DNA from: Chitinophagales bacterium
GTDB taxonomy: Bacteria > Bacteroidota > Bacteroidia > Chitinophagales > JADIYW01
DNA: 64,000 nucleotides
Assembly (NCBI GenBank): GCA_019694955.1
Contig: JAIBAX010000010.1
Location: 1 to 64,000, forward strand
Reading direction: 5' to 3'
The notes under the pieces are model-generated. The model made no database searches and was not told the DNA's origin. It saw only the letters and a program-made list of their open reading frames with translations. Position numbers and translations under genes: made by a program. Of the stretch, positions 44,738 to 53,617 are shown piece after piece (position 1 is the first letter of the stretch; every line of letters starts with the position of its first letter).

Positions 44738-45955
44738 ATGCGGTCATTATTTTTTGTTATTGGTCTATTCCTTCTCTTTTCTTGCAAAAAGGAAACGGCT
44801 ACCATCCAGGAAGATATCACTTACTGGAAGGAAAATATCGGTGCTTCGCCGGAAGTGCCTTTGTTGCCGGATGCTAATGTCAATTACTACCTATATGTTT
44901 TCAAACGCAAAAAAGGAGACGCCATCGCCATTCGTATCAAAGGACAGTATGGATATGCGCGGTATATGGGTTTTAATGTTTATGACAACACAACCCTCAG
45001 CAGTGTCAACAGCCTAATAGACACCAGAATCGTTCCCGATGCTGGCAGCATCAACCCCTACCACAGTGATGCCGACCCAACAGCCATCAATAGGAACTAT
45101 ACCATTCAGGTGTTGCCGCGCGGTGTAAAGGACTCCGGCACTTACGAGAATGAACTTTTCTACGATGACAACTTAGAAGAAATCGCCATTATTCTTCGCT
45201 ACTATATTCCACAAAACAATCCTAAGGCGAATGTTCCTCTTCCAGAAGTAGAAGCCTTTGATATGCAAACAGGAAACGCCGTTACGCCGCCATCACCCTT
45301 GACGACCAGCTTCGAGGGGCAGTTTGCAGATAAAAAAGAAACCGTCAGCAACTTACTCCATCTAACTGATGTTTTGGAGCAACCTAAAAACATCAGTTTC
45401 TATCGGTTTTCAGGTGCCTTTCTATACCCCAATAAAGACAATTACTACCTATTCACTCCGATTACCTTCGACGAGGATAAGGTCATCATGCTGCGGTTTA
45501 AAGCCGTTTCATTTGCCAAGGACAATACGCAAAATGATGCTGCCGATGTGCGTTATTTCTCTATTTGTACCTGTGATGCAGACACCTACACTTACTCTAC
45601 CAATTCCGATGAATACTTAAAGGCTGCCGACAGTGATGGCTATATCAACATAGTGATTGCCGAAGACCTACCTGAACTGAGAGCAAAGGCTGAAGGGCTC
45701 AACTTCATTCCGCTATCTTCTGGCTTACAACCCCGGAAAAAAGGACTGATTATCTATCGACATTTGCTCACACGACCGGGTTTTGAAGGCGATTTCGGAC
45801 AAGTACCTGATCTTGCCAGCGACTTGTTAGACAATATCCTGAATCCTGAAAACTTGCAAGCAGAAACACATGTCGCCCCCTACGCTCCCATCGGCAAAAA
45901 GATGAGCAAAGCCGATTATTTGGAAAACTTCGGCGGCATGGAAGTTAGTTATTGA
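44738..45955 (+). CDS. Hypothetical lipoprotein (405 aa)
   Basis: The N-terminus is a lipoprotein signal (MRSLFFVIGLFLLFSC, lipidated Cys at residue 16, then KKETA). The rest is beta-rich with repeated aromatic strands (YYLYVFKRKKGDAIAIRIKG; YARYMGFNVYDN). The pattern DADPTAINRNYTIQVLPRG and FSICTCDADTYTYSTNSDEY is not one I can assign, although it has the look of a substrate-binding or DUF1214-like surface protein. It is probably outer-membrane anchored. The 162-nt gap upstream holds no gene. Confidence 0.65.
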   Translation: MRSLFFVIGLFLLFSCKKETATIQEDITYWKENIGASPEVPLLPDANVNYYLYVFKRKKGDAIAIRIKGQYGYARYMGFNVYDNTTLSSVNSLIDTRIVPDAGSINPYHSDADPTAINRNYTIQVLPRGVKDSGTYENELFYDDNLEEIAIILRYYIPQNNPKANVPLPEVEAFDMQTGNAVTPPSPLTTSFEGQFADKKETVSNLLHLTDVLEQPKNISFYRFSGAFLYPNKDNYYLFTPITFDEDKVIMLRFKAVSFAKDNTQNDAADVRYFSICTCDADTYTYSTNSDEYLKAADSDGYINIVIAEDLPELRAKAEGLNFIPLSSGLQPRKKGLIIYRHLLTRPGFEGDFGQVPDLASDLLDNILNPENLQAETHVAPYAPIGKKMSKADYLENFGGMEVSY

Positions 45956-46216
45956 GTCGTCTAACCGTCTTGCGTTTTTCGTATGTCGTAGTGCGACAGG
46001 TTTTTTTGTTAGTTATTGAGAGAATTTTCCACGTCTCTAATATTTTCACATTTTTTGTACCAAAAAATCATCTCTCTTATCATACATCATAAAAAGATAA
46101 GCTTATTTTTGAATAAAAATAAATTGCTATTGAGTAGCACATATTTAACCCTATTGTGTTGGATATGTGAAATTTTGTGGTAGATTTAAATAAGTTATAG
46201 TATATTGAAAACGACT

Positions 46217-46933
46217 ATGAGAAAGCCAATCAAAATAGGAGAAATTGAATTTGATACTAAAAAGGACGCACTAATTTATTATAAGACGATTTTGAATGCT
46301 TATGACCTTGGAAAAGAATTAAATACAACCGACTTTAATAAAATCATGAGCTTACTTGAAACTCATCCTAGGGTAAAAGAAAAAATTGGAGTTGGTATCG
46401 ATAAAGTAAGAGTTGCAAAAGTTCAATTCAACACGAAATCTTTTGAGCTGGTAAGAACAGATGGCTCTACAGCGTTTTTCTCATATATAAAAAGAATAAA
46501 CGCGCCAAAAACAAATTTTACAAAGTTTAGTGAAGCGTGCAGACAGGCAATTCAAGACGATTTAAGAAGTGTAAAACTTGAATATTTTGAAAAACACTCA
46601 AAAAATGGACAAGTTAAATGCCAAGAATCAAAAGAACTTGCCAAATATTCAGAACTATATATTGACCATAGACAACCCAATACTTTTTCAGTAATTGTCG
46701 ACAGATTTGTAGAATTAAACAGCATTGACATTGAGAAAATAGAATATATCCTAGTTGATGGTGGACCAAATGAACTCAAAGACGAGAAACTAAAACAGGA
46801 GTTTAGAAAGTATCATAAAGACAAAGCGAATCTGAGAATCGTAAAAAAGGATTTAAATTTAGGTCGTTCATTTCAAGCGAAAGTAAATAGACAGAAAAAG
46901 GACTTGACAATTAAGGATTTAAAGATGAAATAA
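46217..46933 (+). CDS. DCL (DUF3223) plus HNH-like protein
   Basis: The 238-aa protein starts with a DCL/DUF3223 domain (residues about 1-90: IGEIEFDTKKDALIYYKTIL, then LLETHPRVKEKIGVGIDKV and the FELVRTDGSTAFFSYIKRI pattern). The second half has YSELYIDHRQPNTFSVIVDR, which resembles the DH-x-P core of HNH-like nuclease domains. This combination is frequent in mobile or defence-linked bacterial proteins. ATG 46217 is preferred to the TTG at 46205. Directly downstream lies a decayed group II intron fragment, as in the block at 1-5000, so this gene probably belongs to the same class of captured accessory genes. Confidence 0.75.
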   Translation: MRKPIKIGEIEFDTKKDALIYYKTILNAYDLGKELNTTDFNKIMSLLETHPRVKEKIGVGIDKVRVAKVQFNTKSFELVRTDGSTAFFSYIKRINAPKTNFTKFSEACRQAIQDDLRSVKLEYFEKHSKNGQVKCQESKELAKYSELYIDHRQPNTFSVIVDRFVELNSIDIEKIEYILVDGGPNELKDEKLKQEFRKYHKDKANLRIVKKDLNLGRSFQAKVNRQKKDLTIKDLKMK

Positions 46934-46934
46934 A

Positions 46935-47025
46935 AAAAACGGCTTCTAATTGACTATACCACCATCAAAATCCAACAGAGTGCGCAACCCACACCACCAT
47001 CCGTAAGGGTCATGTACATGACTAC
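46935..47025 (-). mobile_element. Group II intron remnant, copy F (strongly decayed)
   Basis: ACGGCTTCTAATTGACT..., AACAGAGTGCGCAACCCACA and CCACCATCCGTAAGGGTCAT align with copies A and C (GGGTGCGCGGCTCACACCACCG, GTACGGGTCA). The domain V hairpin is broken by changes. The remaining gap to dinB (47026-47171) has no gene. Confidence 0.4.
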
Positions 47026-47171
47026 CCTAATTAATGAAAATTACTACACAATTGAGCAATAAATGCAATTTTTTGTAGCTAAATTTGAAATCAAATGGCA
47101 CACAACTTCACGCCCACCCTTTACCGCACCATTCGTGTTTCCGCGAATGGCTACACAACGCATACACTAAA

Positions 47172-48359
47172 ATGAACAAAAGTATTGTACATATTGATTT
47201 AGATACCTTTTTCGTTTCTGTAGAGCGATTGGTGAATGCACGTTTAATAGGGAAGCCTGTACTCGTTGGTGGTACGGGCGACCGTGGCGTGGTGGCATCT
47301 TGCAGCTATGAAGCCCGACAGTTCGGCATACACAGCGCCATGCCCATGAAAACAGCCCGACAGCTCTGCCCGGAAGCCATTGTAGTACGTGGAGATGCCG
47401 AGCAGTACAGCAAATACTCCAATATCATCACCGATATCATCCGTGAAGATGTACCCCTCTTTGAAAAAACATCCATCGACGAGTTTTATATGGATCTCAG
47501 CGGTATGGACAAGTTTTTTGGCTGCTATAAACTGGCAACGGAAATACGGCAACGCATCATCCGAGAAACGGGTCTCCCGATTTCTTTCGCTTTATCCGGC
47601 AATAAGACGGTTTCTAAAGTAGGCACAGGAGAAGCAAAACCCAATGGACAAAAGGAAATCCCTTTCGGTACGGAAAAACCCTTCCTTGCACCCTTATCCA
47701 TCCGTAAAATACCGATGGTTGGCGATAAAACCTATCACCTGCTGCGCAGCATGGGCGTAGAGCGCATCAAAACGCTACAAGAAATGCCGCAGGAAGTGAT
47801 AGAGAAAGTATTGGGACAAAACGGCACCATCATCTGGAAAAAAGCCAACGGCATCGACAACTCCCCAGTGATACCCTACTCCGAGCGCAAGTCCATCTCC
47901 ACAGAACGCACCTTCGACAAAGACACCATCGACGTTGCACATCTCAGTGCCATCGTATTGAGCATGACGGAAAAACTCGCCTTCCAACTGCGAGAAGAAG
48001 AGAAACTCACCAGTTGCATCACCGTAAAAATTCGCTATTCCGATTTCAATACTTACACGTTGCAGGCAAAAATACCCTATACTTCACTCGACCATGTACT
48101 GATGACCAAAGCAAAAGAACTCTTTGAAAAACTCTACCAAAAACGCATGTTGGTCAGGCTGATTGGTATCCGCCTCAGCCATTTAGTACATGGCACCTAC
48201 CAGTTTCAACTCTTTGAAGACATAGAAGAAATGGTACAACTCTACCGAGCGATGGATAAAATCCGCCAAAAACACGGCAAACAAGCCATCCAAAGAGCCA
48301 CCGGCATGAACATGATGAAGCACGATTTCCTAAATCCTTTTAGTGGAAAAACTACTTGA
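47172..48359 (+). CDS. dinB: DNA polymerase IV (DinB)
   Basis: The Y-family polymerase copies damaged DNA. From ATG 47172 it has 395 aa, and the protein begins MNKSIVHIDLDTFFVSVERL with the first catalytic Asp; a longer frame from 47085 has an unrelated N-terminus. The palm includes YEARQFGIHSAMPMKTARQL and KTSIDEFYMDLSG (the D-E pair). The little-finger domain is present (ERTFDKDTIDVAHL). In Bacteroidota, dinB is often next to the DnaE2-like gene found here at 53618, but 5.2 kb of other DNA lies between. No lexA-like gene or SOS box is seen upstream. Confidence 0.94.
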   Translation: MNKSIVHIDLDTFFVSVERLVNARLIGKPVLVGGTGDRGVVASCSYEARQFGIHSAMPMKTARQLCPEAIVVRGDAEQYSKYSNIITDIIREDVPLFEKTSIDEFYMDLSGMDKFFGCYKLATEIRQRIIRETGLPISFALSGNKTVSKVGTGEAKPNGQKEIPFGTEKPFLAPLSIRKIPMVGDKTYHLLRSMGVERIKTLQEMPQEVIEKVLGQNGTIIWKKANGIDNSPVIPYSERKSISTERTFDKDTIDVAHLSAIVLSMTEKLAFQLREEEKLTSCITVKIRYSDFNTYTLQAKIPYTSLDHVLMTKAKELFEKLYQKRMLVRLIGIRLSHLVHGTYQFQLFEDIEEMVQLYRAMDKIRQKHGKQAIQRATGMNMMKHDFLNPFSGKTT

Positions 48360-48361
48360 TT

Positions 48362-48930
48362 TGAGAAGTTTACAGAGATTTGGAAATTTGGAGATTTGAG
48401 AATGGTCGCAAGACGCAATACGAATATCGCTGGACGAATTTTGTTCACGGTTCACGGAGATTTGGGAATTTGGAGATGTGGAGATGTGGAGATGTGGAGA
48501 TGTGGAGATGTGGAGATGTGGAGATGTGAGAATGAAAAAATGTACGGTTCACGGAGATTTAGAGATGTGAGAATGGATTTGGAAATGTGAAAATGTGGGA
48601 ATTTGGAGATGTGGAGATGTGGAGATGTGAGAATGGGTCGAATTACGCAATACGAATATCGCAAGACGAATTTTGTTCACAGTTCACAGATGACGGTTCA
48701 CGGACGATTTGGAATTTCGAGATTTGAGAATTTGGAGATGTGAGAATTTGGAAATGTGGAGATGTGAAAATGCAAATGACTTCTTGATCGCAATACGCTG
48801 TACTGTGGACGTCCCGATATATCGATAAATCGGGATATGGACAAAATTTAAAAAAGTCGCAATACGCATTACGCTGTATAAAAATCTCTGTGAACTTTGT
48901 GTATAAACTTCGTGAACGTTGTGGTTAAGC
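48362..48930. repeat. Composite repeat field with octamer run
   Basis: This 0.6 kb gap has no gene. It carries the same words as at 9400-10020 but in the opposite sense (GATGTGGAGATGTG, AATACGAATATCGC, GTTCACGGTTCACGG). At 48472-48527 the octamer GGAGATGT is repeated seven times without a break. Near 48812-48836 there is a CCCGATATATCGATAAATCGGG-like palindrome. From 48840 to 48930 a block ending GTGAACGTTGTGGTTAA is the reverse complement of 61330-61395. Confidence 0.85.
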
Positions 48931-48951
48931 CTAAAAACCCAAAATTAACCA

Positions 48952-50358
48952 CTATAATTTCCCCACCATTTCCATCACCCATTCTTTCTCAAAAAGGTTG
49001 CTTTCGCTTTCTGCCTGTTGTAGCAGCAGTGCCTTTTGTTGTTTGTTGCAACCGGTGTATTTTATAAGCTTCAAGCAGTATTTTATCAGCCTGATATAAC
49101 TCTCTTTATAAACCCCCAGTTCCTTTTGGCGATTCAGGTACAACCTAAAACTACTGCATAAAGCGATTAAGCTTTCATACTCCTGCTCCTCATAATACAT
49201 GCGTAGCAGCATACTTTTGGCGTTGATATTCCAAAGCACATCTTCAAATTCTATGGTTTGGAGGATGGGCATGGCTTTTTCGTACCTTTTTTGCTCCACA
49301 AAAAGCGTCGCCATATTGAACATCACCGTACCTTCTCTGTAATTGTCATGCAAATAATGCTGATAGTTATGGATAAATGCCAACACACCATCATAATCTT
49401 TCAGCTTTTTAATGCCGATAAAGGCAATATTTTTAAAGGTAAAGCGACTCAACATGCCATTTTCTAATAGGAAACCCTTTTCAAGACCCCGCAAATACAG
49501 GCGGTAGGCGTGTTGGGCATAGAGGCTTTTGCCCACATTGAGTTCTTTTATACAGTGATTTAGGGCAATGATAAAAACATCCTTTATCTCGGATTGCGTA
49601 AAATGTGCTTCGTAGTGATTCAAGAGGGCATCCAGTTCTTCAAAATTATCATCACCGCCGTAAACAGAAAGCCGATAACACACAAAATACATATAAATAG
49701 CCGGAATTTCCTTTAACGTCGGCGTTTCCTCCACCAAGGCAAGGCATGATTTTAACAACGGAAAGTCGAAACTCTGTGCCGACACGCGCTCAATAGAAAT
49801 GGCGATGCAAGCCTGCTTTAAGATTTCGGCTATGGTAAAATAGTGGAGTTGATTAGAGACCTCTTGCAAGTTAAAGTCTATGTTGCGCTTATTTTTGCTC
49901 GACAAATTATACTGCTCTACTTCCAATTGGAAGGCGTGCCAATAATGCTGACTGTTGCGCAAGGGTTGCTGCTTCATTTGGTGGCGCACTTCCACAATTT
50001 GTTGACGGCAATAGCTATTGAGTTGCTTTTCGTTGATATAGTGGATTTTATCTATTTCCATCTGTGGCGTTTGCTGCCAATTGAAATAGGCGAAAAAGCT
50101 TTCGAGGCATTTGGTGGCGAAGCTCATCAGGTAGCGCATTTTTTGTTCCTCGTACGGCTCTTGGGGGTAAACAAAGGCAAAAACAGTTCTTTTATCTGTA
50201 TTTTCTTTTGTAATTTCACGTTTGCTAAACAGGTATTGGAATAAAGAAACGACATCCTCACGGGCATTGGCAATGGGCGAATTGACCCAAAGTTTGAGGT
50301 TCTGCCTTTCTCTCCTATCTAATTGCAAAAAAAATTGGATGAATTTGGATGAAAACAT
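48952..50358 (-). CDS. Hypothetical helical-repeat protein (468 aa)
   Basis: The protein starts at ATG 50358; a longer frame from 50448 has a poor N-terminus and crosses the promoter. Residues 1-60 (IQFFLQLDRRERQNLKLWVN) and the whole later part are alpha-helical with many Gln, Tyr and His. TPR-like units appear near residues 330-400 (YDGVLAFIHNYQHYLHDNY, MFNMATLFVEQKRYEKAMPI). No signal peptide or catalytic motif is seen. The family recurs in Chitinophagales-type genomes near T9SS genes. It probably mediates protein contacts. On the minus strand TATATTTG at 50388-50381 is a likely -7 element. Confidence 0.7.
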   Translation of the reverse strand: MFSSKFIQFFLQLDRRERQNLKLWVNSPIANAREDVVSLFQYLFSKREITKENTDKRTVFAFVYPQEPYEEQKMRYLMSFATKCLESFFAYFNWQQTPQMEIDKIHYINEKQLNSYCRQQIVEVRHQMKQQPLRNSQHYWHAFQLEVEQYNLSSKNKRNIDFNLQEVSNQLHYFTIAEILKQACIAISIERVSAQSFDFPLLKSCLALVEETPTLKEIPAIYMYFVCYRLSVYGGDDNFEELDALLNHYEAHFTQSEIKDVFIIALNHCIKELNVGKSLYAQHAYRLYLRGLEKGFLLENGMLSRFTFKNIAFIGIKKLKDYDGVLAFIHNYQHYLHDNYREGTVMFNMATLFVEQKRYEKAMPILQTIEFEDVLWNINAKSMLLRMYYEEQEYESLIALCSSFRLYLNRQKELGVYKESYIRLIKYCLKLIKYTGCNKQQKALLLQQAESESNLFEKEWVMEMVGKL

Positions 50359-50474
50359 TTTTAAAAATAAGAATTTTTTACAAATATACGACAAAAAATA
50401 TTTGATAAGTTGTGTTTTTTGATATGAAAATTGAAATAAAGCAGACATATCTTTACCATATTAATTTTATGATT

Positions 50475-53400
50475 ATGAAAGTATTAAAACTGTTCGTGGT
50501 GCTATTGCTACAAATTCTCTTGTATAATAATATAATAGCCCAACCTGAGACCGCCATCTCATCACAAATAGGCTTAGGAGGTGCTAGTAGCGATTTATTT
50601 ACTACTCTTAAGCAAACAAATGATGGCGGATTTATTATAGGTGGATACTCAAATTCAAATACATCTGGAACAAAGAATGAAGACTCTAAAGGCAATTACG
50701 ACTATTGGATAATAAAATTAGATCATTCTTTAACTCCCGTTTTTCAAAAAACAATTGGAGGATCAAATTATGATGATTTAAGAGTAATTATCCCTACTGA
50801 AGATGAAGGTTATTTATTAGGTGGATATTCTAATTCAAATATTTCTGGAGATAAAACAGAAGATTCCAGAGGGGGATATGATGTGTGGATCATTAAAATA
50901 GATAAAAATGGTGAGATTGAATGGCAAAAAACAATTGGGGGAAATGGCGATGATGTTCTTTATGCTTTAAACCAATCTAGTGACGGAGGTTTTATTTTAG
51001 GAGCTCATTCAAAGTCAATTATATCAGGAGAAAAGACAGAATCTTTGTTTGGAAATTATGATTATTGGATAATAAAAATTGATGCATCGGGAAATATCGA
51101 ATGGCAAAAAACATACGGCGGAGTAAACGATGATATTCTTAGATCTATAGAAACTACTATGGATGGCGGGTATATTATTGGTGGAAATTCAAAATCAGGA
51201 CAATCCGGCAATAAACTAGAAGAAAATCAGGGAAATTGGGATATTTGGGTCTTAAAAGTAGACGGATTAGGAAATATCGAATGGCAAAACAACATTGGTG
51301 GAAATCATGAAGATTATGCGAATAAAACAATAGAATTAAGCAATAATGACTTTTTTATTGGAGGTGGTTCCTATTCCCCTATTTCCGGCGACAAAACAGA
51401 ATCATCATTTAATGGCAATGCCGATTTATGGTTATTAAAATTAGACGAGAATGGAAACATTATTTGGCAATCAACAATAGGTGGGGATTTATGGGACATG
51501 ACCTATGATATTTGCACAGGAAAAAATAATAGTGTGATTATTGGCGCAAATTCCTCTTCAAATCTTTCTATTGATAAAACTGAACCCACTGAGGGGTCAG
51601 TTGATTTTTGGATTCTAAAAATCAATTCAGATGGTAATATCGATTGGCAAAACAATATTGGTGGCTCCGGGGGTGACTATCTTAACTCAATAATTAAAAC
51701 TTCAAGCAATCAATTTATAATTGGAGGCTACTCAAATTCAGGTTTCTCCGGAGAAAAAAATCAACCTTCCTATGGCTCTCAAGACTTTTGGATCTTAAAA
51801 CTTTTCGAAGACCCGCTCACCATTACTGGCAATATCTTTTACGATGAAAACAATAACTGCAATCTTAGTACAGAAAACTCAGTTTTTAAAAACTTCTCTC
51901 TCCGTGCCAATAATACTGATGGTGATGCCTTTTATACCTCTACCGATACTACCGGAAAATATCTTCTATCCGTAGATGACACCGGAAGTTATGCGTTTCA
52001 ATTATTACCAAATGAATCATTCAATTTATATCAACCATCTGCCTGCAATAACTACAACCTTCATTTAACAGACACCATCGACACCCTCAACTTCGGCATG
52101 CATCCCACCAAATCATGTCTATTCAATACGGTCAACATCTCTACCAACTCTTTGTTCCGAAGGTGCATGGAAAATACCTTTTATGTCCAATATGCCAATA
52201 ATGGTACGATATCATCGCCCAATACCTATATAGATGTTCATTTGGACGACCTTTTAGCCTTTAATAGTGCTTCTATTCCATACCAGGATTTGGGCAATAA
52301 TGTCTACCGCTTTGAATTGGGTACGGTTGATTTGCTAGAAAGTGGTCAATTTACCTTTAACGCTACACCCATTTGCGACTTAACCACCAATGGTCAGACG
52401 CTCTGTGTGGAAGCACATATTTACCCCGACTCCGTTTGCACTTTGGTGGACTATCGCGGTGCCAATATTTCGGCATCCGGTGAGTGTTTAGGAGATTCTG
52501 TAAGATTCATCTTGCGCAACAGAGGCGGTAATATGGCAGAACCAAAAGTGTATATCGTCATCGAAGGTGATGTGGTAAGAATCAGAGAAGATTATCAACT
52601 CGCAGCGAATGAGGAATTAGAAGTAAAAATAAAAGCCGTAAATGGCGCCACTTATCGCATCATTGCCGAACAACCTACCGATTTCCCTTCCGAATTGGGT
52701 GATAATTTTACTACCGCCGTAGTGGAAGGCTGTCGCCCGAACCCCGACGACCCTTTTGAAACAGGATTTGTCAACCAGTTCTCCAATTATGATGGAGAAC
52801 CGTATAGTAGCGTAAGTTGCAATACCCTCATCGGCAGCTACGACCCCAATGATAAGTCGGCATTCCCTGTCGGCGTTGGTAATCAACATTTTGTCGAAGT
52901 AAATACCGATATAGACTACCTCATACGCTTCCAAAATACAGGCAACGATACTGCCTTCAAAGTGGTATTGGTTGATACCATTTCTAACTTCTTAGACATC
53001 AACAGCATTGAATTAGGTGCTTCTTCACATCCTTATAATTTTGAACGCATCGACTCCAATGTAGTGCAGTTTGTCTTCTCTCCTATCTATTTAATAGATA
53101 GCTTCACTAATGAACCTGCGTCAAACGGTTTTGTCAAATTCAAAATACATCAAAAGAAAGATGTGCCTGTTGGTACAACAATCAACAATACTGCGGATAT
53201 TTATTTCGACTTCAACGCACCCATCCGCACCAACACGACCATGCACACGATTGGAAAAGATTTTCTGCAAATACAGTTGACAGATATTAAAAATCATACA
53301 CAACAATCGGTGACAATAAAAGCATTTCCGAATCCTTTCAAAGACAAAACCTTTATTTATATCACCTCCGGAAATATTGAAGATGCCGTTCTAGTGTTAA

Positions 53401-53552
53401 CCAATATACAAGGACAGGTGATTAAAACCATACCCGTCAACAATGGAAATCAGTTTGAGATCCATCGCAATGACTTACCTGTTGGTGTTTACTTTTTCTC
53501 CATACTTTCCCAAAATAAAATCCTCTCCTCAGGCAAATTGATTGCGGAATAA
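50475..53552 (+). CDS. T9SS-secreted seven-repeat propeller protein
   Basis: From ATG 50475 (1025 aa), a signal peptide (MKVLKLFVVLLLQILLYNNI) leads into seven repeats of about 61 residues. Each has the pattern DGGFIIGGYSNSN...SGDK-E....YD-WIIKID..GNIEWQKTIGG; the regular period suggests a seven-bladed beta-propeller. A Cna-B/SdrD-like segment follows (ITGNIFYDENNNCNLST), then a domain with SYDPNDKSA and YLIRFQNTGNDT (DUF7619-like), and finally a type A T9SS sorting domain (IKAFPNPFKDKTFIYI, IQGQVIKTI). It is secreted or surface-bound. It shares the last two domains with the gene at 5415. Its terminator overlaps the dnaE start region. Confidence 0.9.
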   Translation: MKVLKLFVVLLLQILLYNNIIAQPETAISSQIGLGGASSDLFTTLKQTNDGGFIIGGYSNSNTSGTKNEDSKGNYDYWIIKLDHSLTPVFQKTIGGSNYDDLRVIIPTEDEGYLLGGYSNSNISGDKTEDSRGGYDVWIIKIDKNGEIEWQKTIGGNGDDVLYALNQSSDGGFILGAHSKSIISGEKTESLFGNYDYWIIKIDASGNIEWQKTYGGVNDDILRSIETTMDGGYIIGGNSKSGQSGNKLEENQGNWDIWVLKVDGLGNIEWQNNIGGNHEDYANKTIELSNNDFFIGGGSYSPISGDKTESSFNGNADLWLLKLDENGNIIWQSTIGGDLWDMTYDICTGKNNSVIIGANSSSNLSIDKTEPTEGSVDFWILKINSDGNIDWQNNIGGSGGDYLNSIIKTSSNQFIIGGYSNSGFSGEKNQPSYGSQDFWILKLFEDPLTITGNIFYDENNNCNLSTENSVFKNFSLRANNTDGDAFYTSTDTTGKYLLSVDDTGSYAFQLLPNESFNLYQPSACNNYNLHLTDTIDTLNFGMHPTKSCLFNTVNISTNSLFRRCMENTFYVQYANNGTISSPNTYIDVHLDDLLAFNSASIPYQDLGNNVYRFELGTVDLLESGQFTFNATPICDLTTNGQTLCVEAHIYPDSVCTLVDYRGANISASGECLGDSVRFILRNRGGNMAEPKVYIVIEGDVVRIREDYQLAANEELEVKIKAVNGATYRIIAEQPTDFPSELGDNFTTAVVEGCRPNPDDPFETGFVNQFSNYDGEPYSSVSCNTLIGSYDPNDKSAFPVGVGNQHFVEVNTDIDYLIRFQNTGNDTAFKVVLVDTISNFLDINSIELGASSHPYNFERIDSNVVQFVFSPIYLIDSFTNEPASNGFVKFKIHQKKDVPVGTTINNTADIYFDFNAPIRTNTTMHTIGKDFLQIQLTDIKNHTQQSVTIKAFPNPFKDKTFIYITSGNIEDAVLVLTNIQGQVIKTIPVNNGNQFEIHRNDLPVGVYFFSILSQNKILSSGKLIAE

Positions 53553-53566
53553 GCAATCACCAGCAC

Positions 53567-53615
53567 AAGCTACATTTTATAGCAAAAAATCTATAAAATG
53601 TAGCTTATTTTTATT
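53567..53615 (+). terminator. Terminator with T tract that doubles as dnaE -7 box
   Basis: AAGCTACATTTTATAG (53567-53582) and CTATAAAATGTAGCTT (53591-53606) form a perfect 16-bp stem with an 8-nt loop, followed by ATTTTTATT. The T tract overlaps TATTTTTA at 53606-53613, which lies exactly 4 nt before the dnaE ATG. Confidence 0.75.
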
Positions 53616-53617
53616 GC

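Noticed and set aside
48452-48664. Minus-strand frame with ISKFPH/HISTSPHL repeats
   Set aside because: A translation of the octamer and word repeats, not a protein.
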